DNA of 64,000 nucleotides from Orobanche coerulescens (lineage: Eukaryota > Streptophyta > Magnoliopsida > Lamiales > Orobanchaceae). The stretch covers positions 7,248,501-7,312,500 of the forward strand of contig CM065815.1 of assembly GCA_033398695.1 (NCBI GenBank). Direction: 5' to 3'. The position numbers and the translations under genes were made by a program. Positions 10,530 through 23,900 of the stretch are shown one piece after another (the stretch's first letter is position 1; the number at the start of each line of letters is the position of its first letter). Below the pieces are notes generated by a model. That model saw nothing but the letters and a program-made list of their open reading frames with translations, was not told the origin of the DNA and did not search any database.

Positions 10530-10991
10530 ATGATCCAAAGCCTATCGTGGCGGCAGTGCACCGTTCATATCCATTCCCATCCTGTCAGTGTGCTTTTTGA
10601 TTCGGGTGCTACGCATTCGTTCATTTCTCTAGAGTGTGTATGCCGTTTGAGTCTCGACTGCTTGTCACCTTGCGAGCCTTTCATCGTTAAACTTCCTAGC
10701 GGTGATAGAATTATCGGTGATCGAGAAGTCCGGGACTGTTCTGTGTTTATTTGTGAGAGAGCTTGGCTCTCTAATCTTATTGTCGTGGGTATCGAGGGTG
10801 AGGATTTCATTCTCGGGGATGATTGGCTCGAGCGGCATGGTGCAATCATGAACTACCGCACGAGGATCATTACCATGCTAGCCGAGGACGGCACTGAACA
10901 TTCTTTCGCGGGGCGAAAGAGAAACCAGAAGCTCGTTATTAACGCCTTGAAGGCGATGAGACTCCTGCAGAAAGGGTGTACTGGTTATTAG
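10530..10991 (+). pseudogene. Tekay-1 aspartic protease region
   Basis: The retroviral-type aspartic protease is clear from VLFDSGATHSFIS with the catalytic Asp, followed by VKLPSGDRIIGDR and the FILGDDWLERHGAIMNY flap and C-terminal block common to chromoviruses. It would cleave the Gag-Pol polyprotein. A TAG at 10989-10991 ends it after GCTGY; reading continues in the same frame into the RT (11001 onward), so this is probably a nonsense change in one polyprotein. Confidence 0.85.
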
Positions 10992-11940
10992 TGCTATGCC
11001 TTGAAGGCGGAGGATGGTAGAGTCGAGCTTTCGTCGATTCCAGTTGTTAGTGAGTTTCCTGATGTGTTTCCTGACGAGTTGCCGGGATTGCCACCGGATC
11101 GTGAGGTTGAGTTTGCTATAGAGTTAGAGCCGGGCGCGGCTCCGATTTCGAAGGCACCGTATCGCATGGCACCTTCAGAGATGGCTGAGTTGAAGAAGCA
11201 ATTGAGTGAGCTTCTTGAGTCAGGGTATGTTCGACCGAGCGCCTCGCCTTAGGGCGCACCGGTCCTGTTTGTACGGAAGAAGGATGGTTCACTACGTTTG
11301 TGTATCGACTATAGCGAACTAAACAAAGTGACCATCAAGAACAAGTATCCTTTGCCGAGGATTGATGACTTGTTCGATCAGTTGCAGGGAGCTGCGGTAT
11401 TCTCGAAGATTGATTTGAAATCGGGGTACTACCAGCTCCGGGTGAGGGAGTCCGACGTGCCGAAAAAATCTTTTCGGACGAGATACGGACATTATGAGTT
11501 TGTAGTCATGCCTTTCGGGTTAACTAATGCGTTGGCGGTGTTCATGCAGTTGATGAAGAAAGTCTTTATCGAGTATTTGGATAAGTGTGTCGTCATCTTC
11601 ATTGACGATATTCTTATCTATTCGAGGAACAAGGAAGAGCATGCCCATCATTTGCGGATAGTGTTAGACATTTTGAGGACCGAGCAACTCTATGCGAAGT
11701 TCTCGAAATGTGAGTTCTGGCTGAAGGAAGTGATGTTTTTGGGTCACGTGATTTCAGCCGAGGGAGTTCGTGTGGATCCGCAGAAAATTGAGGCAGTGTT
11801 GGATTGGGCACCGCCCACGAATGTGAAGGAGGTCCATAGTTTCTTGGGTTTGGCTGGCTACTACCGTAGGTTCGTCGAGGGTTTCTCAAAACTAGCTCGG
11901 CCACTTACACAGTTGCTCCAGAAATCCGAGAAGTTAAATG
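10992..11940 (+). pseudogene. Tekay-1 reverse transcriptase
   Basis: Linker and [39 protein letters not shown], then a TAG stop at 11250-11252 where relatives have TGG (SPWGAP). In the same frame it continues with [48 protein letters not shown], the catalytic [12 protein letters not shown] and [11 protein letters not shown]. The frame is lost at about 11940, just before the RNase H. The RT copies the element RNA into DNA in cytoplasmic particles. Confidence 0.9.
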
Positions 11941-11944
11941 CGGA

Positions 11945-12529
11945 ATGACGAAAGGCGCGATCAGTTTTGAGGAGCTGAAGAGGCGTTTGACTTCAGCCCC
12001 GGTTTTAGCGTTGCCGTGTGGCAACGATGGTTTTGCCGTTTACAGCGATGCTTCGGGTCAGGGTCTTGGGTGCGTATTGATGCAGCACGGCAAAACCATC
12101 GCATATGCATCGAGACAGTTGAGGCCGTATGAGCTTAACTACCCCACTCATGATTTGGAGTTGGCGGCAGTAGTTTTTGCGCTCAAGATCTGGCGTCACT
12201 ATCTTTTCGGCTCTGCATGTCAGATTTTTACAGATCATAAAAGTCTGAAATACATATTTACTCAGCGGGAGTTGAATATGAGGCAGGGGAGGTGGTTAGA
12301 ACTGATTAAGGATTATGACCTCGAAATCCTTTATCATCCAGGCAAGGCGAACGTCGTGGCCGATGCCTTGATTCGGAAACCGGTTGTGTTGCGAACACTT
12401 GAGATTCTTACGTCTCAGTCGGAGCTTCGGCGGGCTTTGATCGAGTTAGATGTTGAGGTTTTGTTGCCAGGAGCTGTCGGGCAGCTTTATGCTTTAGAGA
12501 TTTCGTCGCGGTCGATGAAATTAAGCTGA
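11945..12529 (+). pseudogene. Tekay-1 RNase H
   Basis: Follows the RT by a frameshift. It shows [18 protein letters not shown], the catalytic Asp in [14 protein letters not shown], the Glu in [16 protein letters not shown], and [12 protein letters not shown], then [13 protein letters not shown]. RNase H degrades the RNA strand during reverse transcription. The stretch continues into the linker before integrase and stops at 12527-12529. Confidence 0.88.
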
Positions 12530-13670
12530 AGCAGTTAGAAGATCCGATGATTACTCAAATCCGAGAGAACGTTCTTAAGGGAAAGTCTCCTGGGTTTGTG
12601 ATTCACGAGGATGGTGTTTTGAGATTCCAGAGTCGGCTTTGTGTGCCGAACGACTCAGAGTTGTGACAGAGTATTTTGCGTGAGGCCCATGCTACACCTT
12701 ATTCCGTTCATCCTGGTTCGAGTAAGATGTACAAGGACCTGAGAAGGAATTTCTGGTGGAACAATATGAAGGAGGAGGTCGCACAGTGTGTAGCGAGATG
12801 TTTGACTTGCCAGCAGGTCAAAATTGAGCATCAGCGACCGGCTGGGTTTTTGCAGTCACTTCCCGTTCCGGAATGGAAATAGGAAGATATATCGATGGAT
12901 TTCGTTACGAGTTTGCCAAGATCAAGGTCGGGTATGAATATGGTATGGGTGATTGGTGATCGTCTGACCAAGTCGGCACATTTTCTGGGCATCAAGGACA
13001 CTTGGGGTCTAGAGAAGTTGGCTCGTGTGTTTATCGCGCAGATTGTGAGGCTTCACGGTACTCCGAAGTCTATTGTTTCGGATCGTGATGGCCATTTCGT
13101 ATCGCACTTTTGGCAGGCGGTGCATAAGGCGTTGGGTACCCGTTTGCATTTGAGTACCTCTTTTCATCCCCAGTCAGATGGACAGTCGGAACGCACTATC
13201 CAGACGTTCGAGGATATATTGCGTGCTTGTGCTCTCGATTGGAGTAGTGATTGGGAGGAACATTTGCCATTGATCGAATTCACGTACAACAATAGTTGGC
13301 ACGCGTCGATTCGGATGGCACCGTATGAAGCACTTTATAGGCGGCGATGTCGATCACCGATTTGTTGGAATGAGGCGTCCGATTTGGTTGGGACCGAGCC
13401 GGAGGTCGTTTTAGAGACGAGGCGGAAGATAGAATTAATTCGGGAACGGATGTTGACTGCCCAGAGTCGACAGAAGTCATATGCCAATGTCCATCGTCGA
13501 CCTTTGGAATTCGAGGTGGGAGATCACGTTTTACTAAAAGTGTCGCCGACGAGAGGAGTTTTCCGTTTCGGGAAAAAGGGGAAGTTGAGTCCGAGATTTA
13601 TTGGACCCTTCGAGATTCTCGAGCGAGTCGGTGGGTTAGCATACCGTTTGGCGTTGCCCCCGGCCCTGAG
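12530..13670 (+). pseudogene. Tekay-1 integrase, cut by the copia insertion
   Basis: The zinc-binding part (HATPYSVHPGSSKMYKDL ... CVARCLTCQQVK) is followed by a TAG at 12880-12882 where relatives have TGG. The core then reads ISMDFVTSLPRSRSG, SIVSDRDGHFVSHFW and DGQSERTIQTFED, giving the D, D and E of the catalytic triad, and ends in the FEVGDHVLLKVSPTRGVFRF and FIGPFEILERVG region. The sequence stops at the copia insertion point (13670) and resumes at 25599 in the same sense. Confidence 0.9.
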
Positions 13671-15057
13671 TGTTAGGAATACTTGTTAGATTTTGATGAT
13701 GTCATTAATTTAAAATCAAATGTTTATTAATTGGCAAAATGTAAGGAAGAACCAAATGAGTATCTTCCATAGGCCAAAATATGTTAAGTATAAAATTGGA
13801 AATATGTAAAGAAGAACCAAATGAGTGTCTTCTATAGGCCAAAGTTAGTTAGGCTGAAAATCGGCTAAGTACTAAAGTACAGTCTAGTCCATCAGAGAAG
13901 TACAGTGACTCAATCGAGTAGCCACAGTCAACTAAAAATTTGTCGAGAAGTTTGACCAGGTGCGGTAGGAACCTCGGGAAGTCACTGATCGAGACAAGTC
14001 TCAAACAAGATATACCAAGAGGACCTACTGCAAAGATGTAAAGCGCACCCACGGCTACTCAACTACAAACTAGTACTCCAAATCCACGTCGGCATGCTTT
14101 GAAAAGTCAAATATTACGGAAAGCTCACATGCAACGTGAAGAGACAAATTGGAGTGATTCCCGCAAGAGATATGATTTAATTAAATCATCGACCCACCGT
14201 GAAGACTTTAATCCTTTTATATTCAAAAGATTCGGCGCTCACATGCGAAGTCCTCACAAGTCGGAAGATAAAATTAAATAATGGGAATCGACCTTGCAAC
14301 ATTCGAAAAGATTAAACAATGAAGTCTCTCTCCAACGGACGGATTTGTTCAAAGATTTGCAACGGCTACAAGGAAGAAGCTCGAGATCGTGATCTATATA
14401 TATCCGAAGATTTGAAATCGAGCAAACACCGGTGCGAACATATACTCTAGCGATCAAAGCAAACAAAGCAATCTCAAGCAATCAAATAGCATCGTGAAAA
14501 GAGCGAGATCCAAAAAGTTCATATTCAAGGAAGCTCTTTAGTTGGAGAAGACAAACACTCTTGTCTTTAAATCTTGAGTACGGTACTTCTTGGTTGAAGT
14601 AGCGGTGTAAAGGCATCCGAGGATCGAGGATCAAGAGGTGCAAGCGATCAGTGTGTATACAACGGCACGGAATTCCACCGGTTGGAAGGCTGTTGTAGTG
14701 TGTTGTGAATCACGTAATCTTTATCTGGTTGAAAATTATAGTGAATTCATCTCCAAGATTTGGAGAAAAGTGGATTAGTAGAGGATTACCCCACCTGAGA
14801 CCACTATAATCGCCCGTGTTATTTCTTGTTTCTTTGCATCATACTCTAACTGCTGCATCCATTGTTAAGTGTTTCATTAAGTTAATTTATATTCGTCATC
14901 AGCTGACTTCCGCACATATCCAAGAACAAACGACTCCTAGTCATTTGTTTGATCATCAGCTGAAGAAACTCACTCTTCGAGAAAAAGAGTTAAAGAGTTT
15001 CTACAAGTCTATTCACCCCCCCCTCTAGACTTGTTTCTGGACGACTTGTGACCTACA
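13671..15057 (+). repeat. Copia 5' LTR
   Basis: 1387 bp, TG...CA ends. A TATA-like run CTATATATATCC lies at about 14393. It has no palindrome cluster of the kind seen in the gypsy LTRs. It is very similar to 24202-25598, with differences that are mainly short indels in C/G words. Confidence 0.9.
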
Positions 15058-15078
15058 AGTGGTATCGGAGCGGTTGGT
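15058..15078 (+). other. Copia primer binding site
   Basis: AGTGGTATCGGAGCGG follows the LTR; it matches the initiator-Met tRNA complement TGGTATCAGAGC with one change. Confidence 0.75.
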
Positions 15079-15135
15079 TCATTTTTTTTCCACGAACCAG
15101 ATCTACTAGATATATATCTTATCTCTCACGTCATA

Positions 15136-16205
15136 ATGGAACACATGCACTCTAGACTACCTGTCTTTTCAGTTGACGAGTATGATCTCTGGAAGATAAG
15201 AATGCAGGCACATTTATCTTCAATCCATGACGACATGTGGTGCATCATTGAAGACGGTCCATTCATTTTCGAGAAGGACAATACGGTAGGAGATCGCAGT
15301 GGGAGGCCGAAAGATTCCTAAGAAGAGGCGAGCTGACCCCGAAGAGAGAAAGGCGCAATCTTGACAACAGGGCCAGAGATGTGCTATACCAAACTCTTGA
15401 CAAATCCACAATGGTCAAGATCAAAAATTGTAAGAATGCCAAAGAGATTTGGGACACATTAGCTCTAATGTGTGAAGGAACGGAGCTGATCAAGGAGAAC
15501 AAGTTGTCAATAGCTATCCAAAAGTTTGACAACTTTAAAATGAAGAATGGTGAATCAATAGACCAAGTGGACACAAGGTTCACTGAAATTATCAACGAGA
15601 TCAACTCCCTGGGCAAAACTTATGGCAACAGGGAAATGGCACTTAAGGTCCTCAGATCTCTAAATCCAGAATGGAGCATGAAGGCTGTAGCTATGAGAGA
15701 GTCCAAAGACCTGAATAAGATAAAGATTCAGGAGCTGTTCTCTGATCTAAAGGCTTATGAGTTCGAGCTTCCAAGCTCATCCTCAACTGAGCCTGCAGAG
15801 AAGGGAATCGCATTTGCAGCCGAGTCCCCTGCTAAGAGCCTATCCGATGTGAAACCTCCAAATCCACTAGATTTTGAGGAAGAAATGGCGTTCATTATGC
15901 AAAGGTTCAGTAACTTCAGAAAGAACTATTCCAAGTATAAGAAAAACTACAAGGAGAACCCAAGAAGGAACCAGAAGGCTGGAAGCTGGAAAGTTGAATG
16001 CTACAACTGTCATAAAATAGGACACATCCAAATGGATTGTCCCGAGCTCAAGAAGGATGAAACCAAGAAGGAGGTGGGCAGAAAGGAAGACAAGAAAAGC
16101 TCTCATCGGAGAAGACCAGGAGCATGTCGAATCAAGCGGTTTCTTTTCTCGATGACGACGAGGAATATGATTGCACGATGGCAAACTTGGCCGATGAAGA
16201 GGTAA
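15136..16205 (+). pseudogene. Copia gag
   Basis: ATG at 15136 starts LPVFSVDEYDLWKIRMQAHL, the usual N-terminus of copia gag (UBN2-type). A frameshift near 15300-15380 leads into NAKEIWDTLALMCEGTELIKENK, FDNFKMKNGESIDQ and VLRSLNPEW. The zinc knuckle is CYNCHKIGHIQMDC, followed by a Lys-rich tail. The frame ends at 16205, in a second frameshift. Gag forms the particle in which reverse transcription occurs. Confidence 0.85.
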
Positions 16206-17160
16206 CCTCTAAACCTACCGGTTCAAATAATAGCTCACCATGTCACAAGATATGGATTTACATGAATCGGTAAATCAATTATTCAAGGATTTTGAAACAC
16301 TTAAATCGCACACCAAGTCAGATCACAGAGAAGACTAAGTCAAGATGAGAATAGGCGGTGAAAAATGATTTCAAAAACTCAAACTAGATTTAAATAAGGT
16401 TGAGACAAATACTGATTTTGAAAACCGTGCAAGTGCCAATACAAATTGAGATAGACCGCTAAATATTTTACTTAAAGAAAAGTCACCGCACTTGCTCATG
16501 CCAAAGCCGAGTTTACTAAGTCAGCACGATTAAATAAAACTCAGCGCAGGAAATAACCTCCTGAAGGCGTCTTCAACTCGCGGTGTGTACTTATAAAAGG
16601 TCATTATATACCAAATCAGGCCTTGGATATGATTCTCACACTCCCTCTAGTTCGAAACCAAGTTTATCAAGGGAGAAACAATGGTCTCGATCACGAGCCA
16701 GTATATAAACCGACTTTCAAAAACAGCAAAGTGTCAAACGTCTAGCCTGCAATCGGGTTACACTGCATACCACCTAGACAGCGACTAGCAAATGGCCTGC
16801 AAAAGCAGCAGCCCAGACAACATGCCCACTATTAACAACAACTCCCCAAAAATCGATTTCATAATGGGAGAGGCAGATGGAAACCACAAGGTTATCCAAA
16901 TTACAAAAACGAAAAAGTGAGGAGACCACAAAGGTTTAATAAATGGTCTCACCTAGATTTAGAAATGGCCCACACTATTTTGAGGAATATCCAGATACAA
17001 TCCAACCAGAGATTTAGACCTCGACAACATGCACAGTATAAGGTTTATAATAATAATAACAATTCCTTTAATCCAATGAGAAATCAATTCTCCATGAAAC
17101 CAACTAACCCCAAAGGACCCACACAAATTTGGATACCTAAATCTCTGCTTGTTTAATTGC
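16206..17160 (+). pseudogene. Copia gag C-terminal / spacer region, degraded
   Basis: No continuous frame. The stretch at 16917-17156 has an Asn-rich segment (VYNNNNNSFNPMRNQF) and ends TQIWIPKSLLV, the usual lead-in to the SIRE-type protease. The rest (16206-16916) shows only fragments. Confidence 0.55.
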
Positions 17161-18849
17161 GTAAGAGGTGGAAGGACTACAACCACATCTCCTCAAGCTC
17201 AAATTTTGGAGGTGAAGAGTGGTTTGTAGACTGGATGCTCAAGGCACATGGCCAGGAACAATAGGATGCGACCAAATATATCAAGGAAAGAGGTCCCGAT
17301 GTAACCTTTGGAGATAGCTCTAGAGGACAGACAAAAGGCTTTGGAGAGTTGCACCGAGGAAACATTGTGATATCCAAAGTTCATTATGTCAAAGGTCTCA
17401 AATACAACCTCCCGAGCATAAGCCGATTCGCGACGAGAAGAATCTAGTAGTCTTCACCATCTTGAAGTGTATGGTGATAGACATCTTATCTGGAGAAATA
17501 AAGCTACAAGGTTTCCGAAGAAGAGATGTATACATGATTGATTGGAACACAGAACACCTAACTCCTGTTTTCTATCCAATCTCGTAGCGAGAATGGATGG
17601 TGTGGCACAAAAGACTATGTCACCCGAACTTCAAAGCCATCAACAAGATTAGCTCTCGAAGAAGGTCGAGGACTTCCAAATGAAGCATTCAAGAAGGAAG
17701 CACTCGTGATGCATGTCGAAGGAAAGCGTACCAAGGCGTCGTTCAAGCCGGTACCTACAACGCTCACAACAAGGATCTTAGATCTACTCCACATGGATCT
17801 ATTTGGTCCTATCAAGCCAAGGACTTTGAGAGGCGTAAAGCATGCTCTTGTGATTGTAGATGATTATTCAAGGTACACTTGGATCATTTTTCTATACAAG
17901 AAAAGTGAAACCTTGACCAAGTTACCCGAGCCGAGAAGGATCCGAATGAGAAATCCCTCTCCATAATCAAGATCGATCGGATAGAGGAGGAGAGTTTCTC
18001 AACAAGGCGATAATCGATTTCGTGATCGAATGGGATCCAAAGATGAGCTCTCTGCAGCCCGTGACGCCCAGCAGAATGGTGTTCTTGAAAGAAGGAACAG
18101 AACCACTGAAAGAAGCGGAAGGTCCATGATTGCGAAGCGGACCTACCCAAAAGGTTCTCGGGTCAAGCCGCCAACACACCGCCACACCTAAGCAGAGTAT
18201 GATAGTAGGGAGACATGGCAAAACTCCCTATGAGGTTTGGAATAATAGAACTCCTACTGTTGCTTACTTTCATGTTTTTGGTTGTAAGTGTTTTATCCAC
18301 AACAACGGTAAAACACAGCTAAATGCCTTTGATGCTAAAACTGATGATGGTCTATTTATGGGATATTCCCAAAGAAGCAAGGCATATAGAGTTTTCAACA
18401 AAAGAACCTTAGTTGTGGAGGAAACACCCCATGTTGTTTTTGATGAATCTACTGTTGAGTACAGGAAACAACTTGAGCAAATTGAGAACAAGCTCAAGTC
18501 AGCAACCCTTGAAGAAGTCATTGTACATGACACTGGAATGGTGGACTCACCTGCAGATCAGCCTGATGACCCAACTGCAGCCGATGAAGACCCAACTGCA
18601 GATCAGACAGGATCACCAAACCTATCTGATCCAGTTGCTGCGGAAGAAGACCCAATGGAGTCGACAAAGACTCATCTGCAGCTCGTAACCAAGTCGCAGA
18701 TGACAAGGCGGTAGCCGATCCAGCAGCACTGTAATCCAGCAGATGCAGACAACCACTAGAGCAATCCAACAGGGGAACAAACCCGTAAGAGGACGAGATA
18801 CCCAAATGGCTCAAGGATGATACAATTCAGCAAATTATCGGAAAGTTGG
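17161..18849 (+). pseudogene. Copia protease and integrase
   Basis: The protease start reads WFVD and then loses frame because two bases are missing in the active-site region (about 17229-17232), where D-S-G-C-S-R-H-M is expected. GPDVTFGDSSRGQTKGFGE and VISKVHYVKGLKYNL follow. Integrase is visible as LLHMDLFGPI and HALVIVDDYSRYTWIIFLY (17706-17920), and then the C-terminal GKTPYEVWNNRTPTVAYFHVFGC and LFMGYSQRSKAYRVFNKRT (18190-18450), with the usual acidic linker to RT. Several frameshifts separate the pieces. Confidence 0.8.
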
Positions 18850-20435
18850 TGATGGAGTCAAGACAAGACATCAACTCTACCAATAGAATGGCAATGTTCT
18901 CATGTTTCATGTCACAAATTGAACCCAAGACGGCGAACAAGCCTTGGAAGATTATTCATGGATTAATGCCATGCAAGAGGAATTGGAGCAGATGGAGAGA
19001 AACAAAGTTTGGGAACTAATGCATGCACTCCAATCACAAGAAAGTTATTGGCACCAAATGGGTGTATAAAAACAAGAGTGATGAAGACGGAGTTGTTAGG
19101 AATAAAGCGCACTCGTAGCAAAAGGATATGCACAATGTGAGGGAATAGATTTTGATGAAACTTATGCACTGTTGCAAGATTAGAAGCCATCGACTATTCC
19201 TCGCATATGCCGCATTCAAGGATTTTGAAGTCTACCAAATGGATGTAAAAAGTGCGTTTGAATGGAATCCTAGAAGAAGAAGTCTATGTAGAGCAACCCC
19301 TGTGTTTTGTCAAAGGAGACAAAGTCTATAAGTCGTTGAAGGCTCAGTATGGACTCAAGCAAGCACCGAGAGCATGGTATGAAACACCTGTCTGTGTTTC
19401 TTGAGAAAAATGGATTTTGCAAAGGAAAAGTGGACAAGACCCTATTCGAGTGGAGCACGAAGGCCACATTCTAATAGTTCGATTTATGTGGATGACATCA
19501 TATTCGGTCAACCAATCCAGAACTATGCGAGAAATTCTCCAACCTCATGCAAGGAGAATTTGAGATGAGTATGATGGGAAAGCTTAACTTCTTTCTCGGA
19601 TTACAAGTTAAGCGGATGGAAAAAGGAATTTTCATCAACCGTGCAAAATATACCCGAGATCTCATCAAGAGATATGGAATGGAATCACCAAACCCGCAAG
19701 AATTCCAATGAGCACAAGCACTCACCTAGATGCAGACGAGGCAGAATATCGGTGGACTCAACCCACTACAGAGGACTCATCGGATCTCTTCGCACTCACC
19801 GCAAGGTGCCGACATATCATATGCAATTGGAGTTTGTGCAAGATTCCACCAAGCCGAAGCAATCACACCTAGATGCAGCCAAGAGAATAATTAAGTACCT
19901 AAAGTCTACCATTAATGTTGGACTATGGTACCCCAAGGATGACAACTTCGAGCTATCAGGATACTCAGATGCGGATTTCGCCGGATGCAAAATCAATAGG
20001 AAGAGCACTAGTGGAACGTGTCAATTCCTAGGAACCAGACTGATATCCTGGTTTAGCAAGAAGCAGGTTTCTAACTCTATCTCCACTACAGAGTCAGAAT
20101 ACCTAGCTGCAGGTAGCTGTTGTGCACAAATTCTATGGATCAGACAACAGTTAAGGGACTACAATATTATTGCCAACGAAGTTCCTATATGGTGTGACAA
20201 CAATAGTGCTATTGCAATAACCAACAATCCGGTTTTGCACTCAAGGACAAAGCACATTGACGTTAAGCACCATTTCATTCGAGACCATGTGCTTAACAAA
20301 ATGGTTAGAGTTGAAAGAGTCGGCCTGAGACTACCAAATAGCTGACATCTTCACCAAACCCCTGCCAGAAGAAAGATTCCTAGAGCTGAGCAGAGACCTT
20401 GGATTACTAGATTGGCAATCTAGTTCTGAAGCAAG
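18850..20435 (+). pseudogene. Copia reverse transcriptase and RNase H
   Basis: RT fragments are [26 protein letters not shown] and IYVDDI-type coding at about 19485-19500 in changing frames. From 19850 on, the RNase H is in one frame: DAAKRIIKYLKSTINVGLWY, YSDADFAGCKINRKSTSG, SISTTESEYLAAGSC and WCDNNSAIAI, then HIDVKHHFIRDHV. The C-terminal DIFTKPLPEERFLELSRDLG is in a shifted frame near 20346 and stops close to 20420. Confidence 0.85.
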
Positions 20436-20972
20436 TTGAAGGAAGGACGAACCCCCAGAATCGGCTAAGCCGATGCAAAGTAGAAGACGAAGGCCAGACG
20501 AAGCAACTTAGCTGTACAGAATACCAGGCGAGAGGTCAAACTCACCTGTAGCAGAGCGGTCAACTGTCAACGAATCAGATTAGCTAAGTTTTCTAAGCTA
20601 ATCTCTAAATTTTTAATTATTATCTGTCATATTTAAAATATTATTTTTGGCTTAAGAAATAGCATTTAAAAAATACATTTTATAAGCCTAGTGGCAATTT
20701 TAAATACACGCGTCACATGCCTATTTAATTAACCTCTACGGTGGCCAATCAGAATCAACCGTCAACTTTTAAATGGGGCCACCGATTCAAATTTGAAATT
20801 CAAAAGAATATGAAAAGGCGTACCACCGTTTAAATTTATAATAAACTAATCCAAACGTCCTTTCATCTTCTTTATAAGGAAGAAAGCTTTTCACTTTCCT
20901 CTTTACGCTTTCAGAAACCCTAGAACTTACAGAGCAAAATACACACTAAAAATCCTAAAATCTTTTTGCAGA
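20436..20972 (+). promoter_or_regulatory. Inter-ORF region with candidate internal promoter for copia ORF3
   Basis: About 540 bp between RNase H and the third ORF. It is AT-rich and contains CTTTATAAGG at about 20870-20879, followed by a pyrimidine-rich leader and TTTTTGCAG two bases before the ATG at 20973. This could be a TATA box plus an acceptor-like site, as in the Athila third ORF. Inference only. Confidence 0.4.
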
Positions 20973-23900
20973 AATGGCATCTTTTGACGGAGCAAACTTG
21001 AAGGCGATGAAGGACCAGGTCATCTTCTCCATGGTCGTCGATTTCAAGGATTACCGAAGCAAATCTAGAGGACTTTGATATGCTCGACTTAATCCGGCGA
21101 TGAAACTGAACGGAATCTACCCGTTTCTCGAAATCAACCCTCAACACTTGTTCAAGGAAGATGTGGTTGAATTTTATCGCAACGCTTACTCCGATTCAAA
21201 GACGGATTCTGAGCAAGGTCGGTGGAGTACCGGTCACCATAGATACAGAGAAGATTCGCTCTGTATTCGGATGAAACATCGCGGTTTGGCGGTCGAAGCG
21301 CTCAAACAATCACCCGCCGAAACGTGGAAGACGATTAAGCTCGAAAATGTCCCCGAGAAATTGAAGTTTACCGCGAAGAGAAATGAGTTGAAAAGGGTCT
21401 ATCGAGTTGCTTTGGACATCACAAACAAGATAGTCATGGGAATGGCAGGAAGCTATGACCAACTATCATCTTCAAAATTCATGGTGTCAGTGCGTTAATT
21501 CAACGAGAGGAAGTTGATTGGGCCGATTACATTTTCGTGCAACTTGTTCGCGAGGTGAACAAGGTCGAATGGCTCGAGGGAGAGAAGAAGTTCAAGACTA
21601 AGTTGGCGTTCGAACGCATCTTAGTTGGTTCTTGAGCAGATCGAGTGGCCAAGGGAAACATTGACCCTTTCCACCCAAACAAGAGGCTTGGTCACATGGA
21701 CCATGATAAGAAGAAGGTTGGAGTCACCGGGAGGGCACCCGCTTGTTGAAGGATTTGCGGACTCAAGCTTTTGCCCAAGATACGATCTATCGACTCGGAC
21801 CAACTGCACCGAGATCGGAACTGCAATCGAGTCCGAGAATGAGTCGACGATACACCTATCGCCATCCGATTCAAGAGAAGGGGACCACCCTGAAGGACCT
21901 TCCAACCTGCAATCATCACCCGAACCCTCTCCAAAGAGGCCAAGGAAGCTGCAGTTCAGCGAAGGAGAGCGGCTGAGCACTATGCCACCATCGCGATCAC
22001 CGATTCATCCGACCACCTGCACTGTATACCGAAACTAGAATTGTACCTGTCATTACCCCTCCAGTGTACATGACCGAAGAAGAGGAAGCAGGTCTTGTTA
22101 TATCTATCCCTGAAGCAGATTACACATTCAATCTTTTAGAAAATAATACTTTCAATCTCTCCTTAGAACAACTTCAGCTTGTCAAGCCACAAGCAGAAAA
22201 ACACTCTTTCGTAAATATTTTTAAAGAGTGGAAAACTCTTAAAACCATGTCCTTTACAAATTTTCTAATTTTTGTTGAAACTAGTGGTTGGGTATACCCT
22301 GCCACGGAGGATGTTCACCGATTTTTGCAAAGAGTCGATTTAGCCTTACTCCTCCAGGATAACTGGTTCATGTCACATTTTGAGACAAACATGGACCATT
22401 TTATCCACTCTATAATGCTCAGTATCTTTGATGGTAGTTTTGGAGAGGAAGAGGAAGAGGAGAAAGTAGAAAAGGAGATTAGGATAGAAGAAGTTGATGA
22501 AGAGAATGAAATTATCAATTTGGTTGAAGAGGATGAAGAAGCAAAAGAACCTGAAGAAAACATACCAGTTGAAAAGGAGACAGAGGAGATTGAGAAAACA
22601 GAAGAAGTGGATGATGAAGAAGATGAAGAAGGAGAAGAAGTGGAGCAGGAAAAAGAAGAAGAAGATAAGGAGAAGGATGAAGATGATGAAAGAGAAAAGG
22701 AGAAGGATGATGATGAGAAAAATGATGATGATGATGATAATGATGATGATGGAGGTGAAGGAGGAGCTGGTGTGGCGGCTGGAGAAGAAAAAGAAGAAGA
22801 TGAGGAGAAAGAAAAAGAGAAATCTGAAGAATAGAAAGAAGAAGATGAGGAGGAAGAAAAAGAGAAATCTGAAGAAGAAGAAGGGAAAGAGGAAGAAAGA
22901 GAAAAGGAGCCAGAGCAGGAGCCAGAGCCTACCAACGAAGCTGCAGATAGGATTGTTGTACCTCCCCGATACACCAGCCTAGACGTAGAGCTGGCAGAGG
23001 ACTCAGTCGGGGACCCGGAGAAGACTCAATCGACCTACTGCGGCCAGAGCCTCAGCCTAGTGGCTCCATTCTTTGAAGGATCGGGAGAACACTCCCCATC
23101 ACCTCGCTTATCCCCTACCATGACCGAGCCGATCAAGCAAATTGTCGAGACACCATTGGGGAGCCGCTATCAACTCAGTCACCCCCGATCTTGGACCATT
23201 AATGCCAAGATTGACACCGTCAGAGAGAGATCCTCGGCCTCCTCCTCCTACAAACAGTAATGCCTTTTGGCATGTCCGATTGGATGAGCCGCATGGAGCA
23301 ACAGATTGACAACACTCATTGATCTTTGGCAAAAAGGGGGAAGAGAGGATTCGGGGAAGAGAGAGAAATCGAAGTAAGAAAAAGCAGATGTCCCAGTTGA
23401 AGGACCCTCTAGCCTAAAAAGGAAGGAAGCTGTAGATCAAGAAGACAAGGCTGACCAGCCTGAAGGGAAGCGCAGAAGGACCAGAGGCGGCTTTGAACCT
23501 ACTCTTGAATGGGAAGGTCTGGAGCTATGGTATGTTGAAGATTTCTGCCCACTTGAAGCTCTTGAAATATGGGGAGCTGCTAGGAAGAAGTTCGTCAGAG
23601 ACTTTTATGTCTGGGAACTACTTCAAGATGACAAACTCTCCCCAAAGGAGATTTTCATAAACTGGATGGAAGAGGTTCATCCTAAGCTTTGGGCTGTTCT
23701 AAAGAAGTACGCAAAAGAGCAAAATGCATTTCCCATGATCCCTAAATTCGTAGTCAAGAAGCACCAATCCGCATGGATGGTGTACTTGATGATCTACAAC
23801 TTCAGGAGGATATCAAGCTAGTCTGCATTTAGAACAAGTTCAGATCTCAGCAGGTGCAGGACTTCGCAGCAATGATTGTTAATATAAAGTATGGCCTTGC

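Noticed and set aside
22315..22974. Minus-strand ORF rich in Ser and Phe
   Set aside because: It is the complement of the GAA/GAT tract in the copia third ORF; no domain is present.
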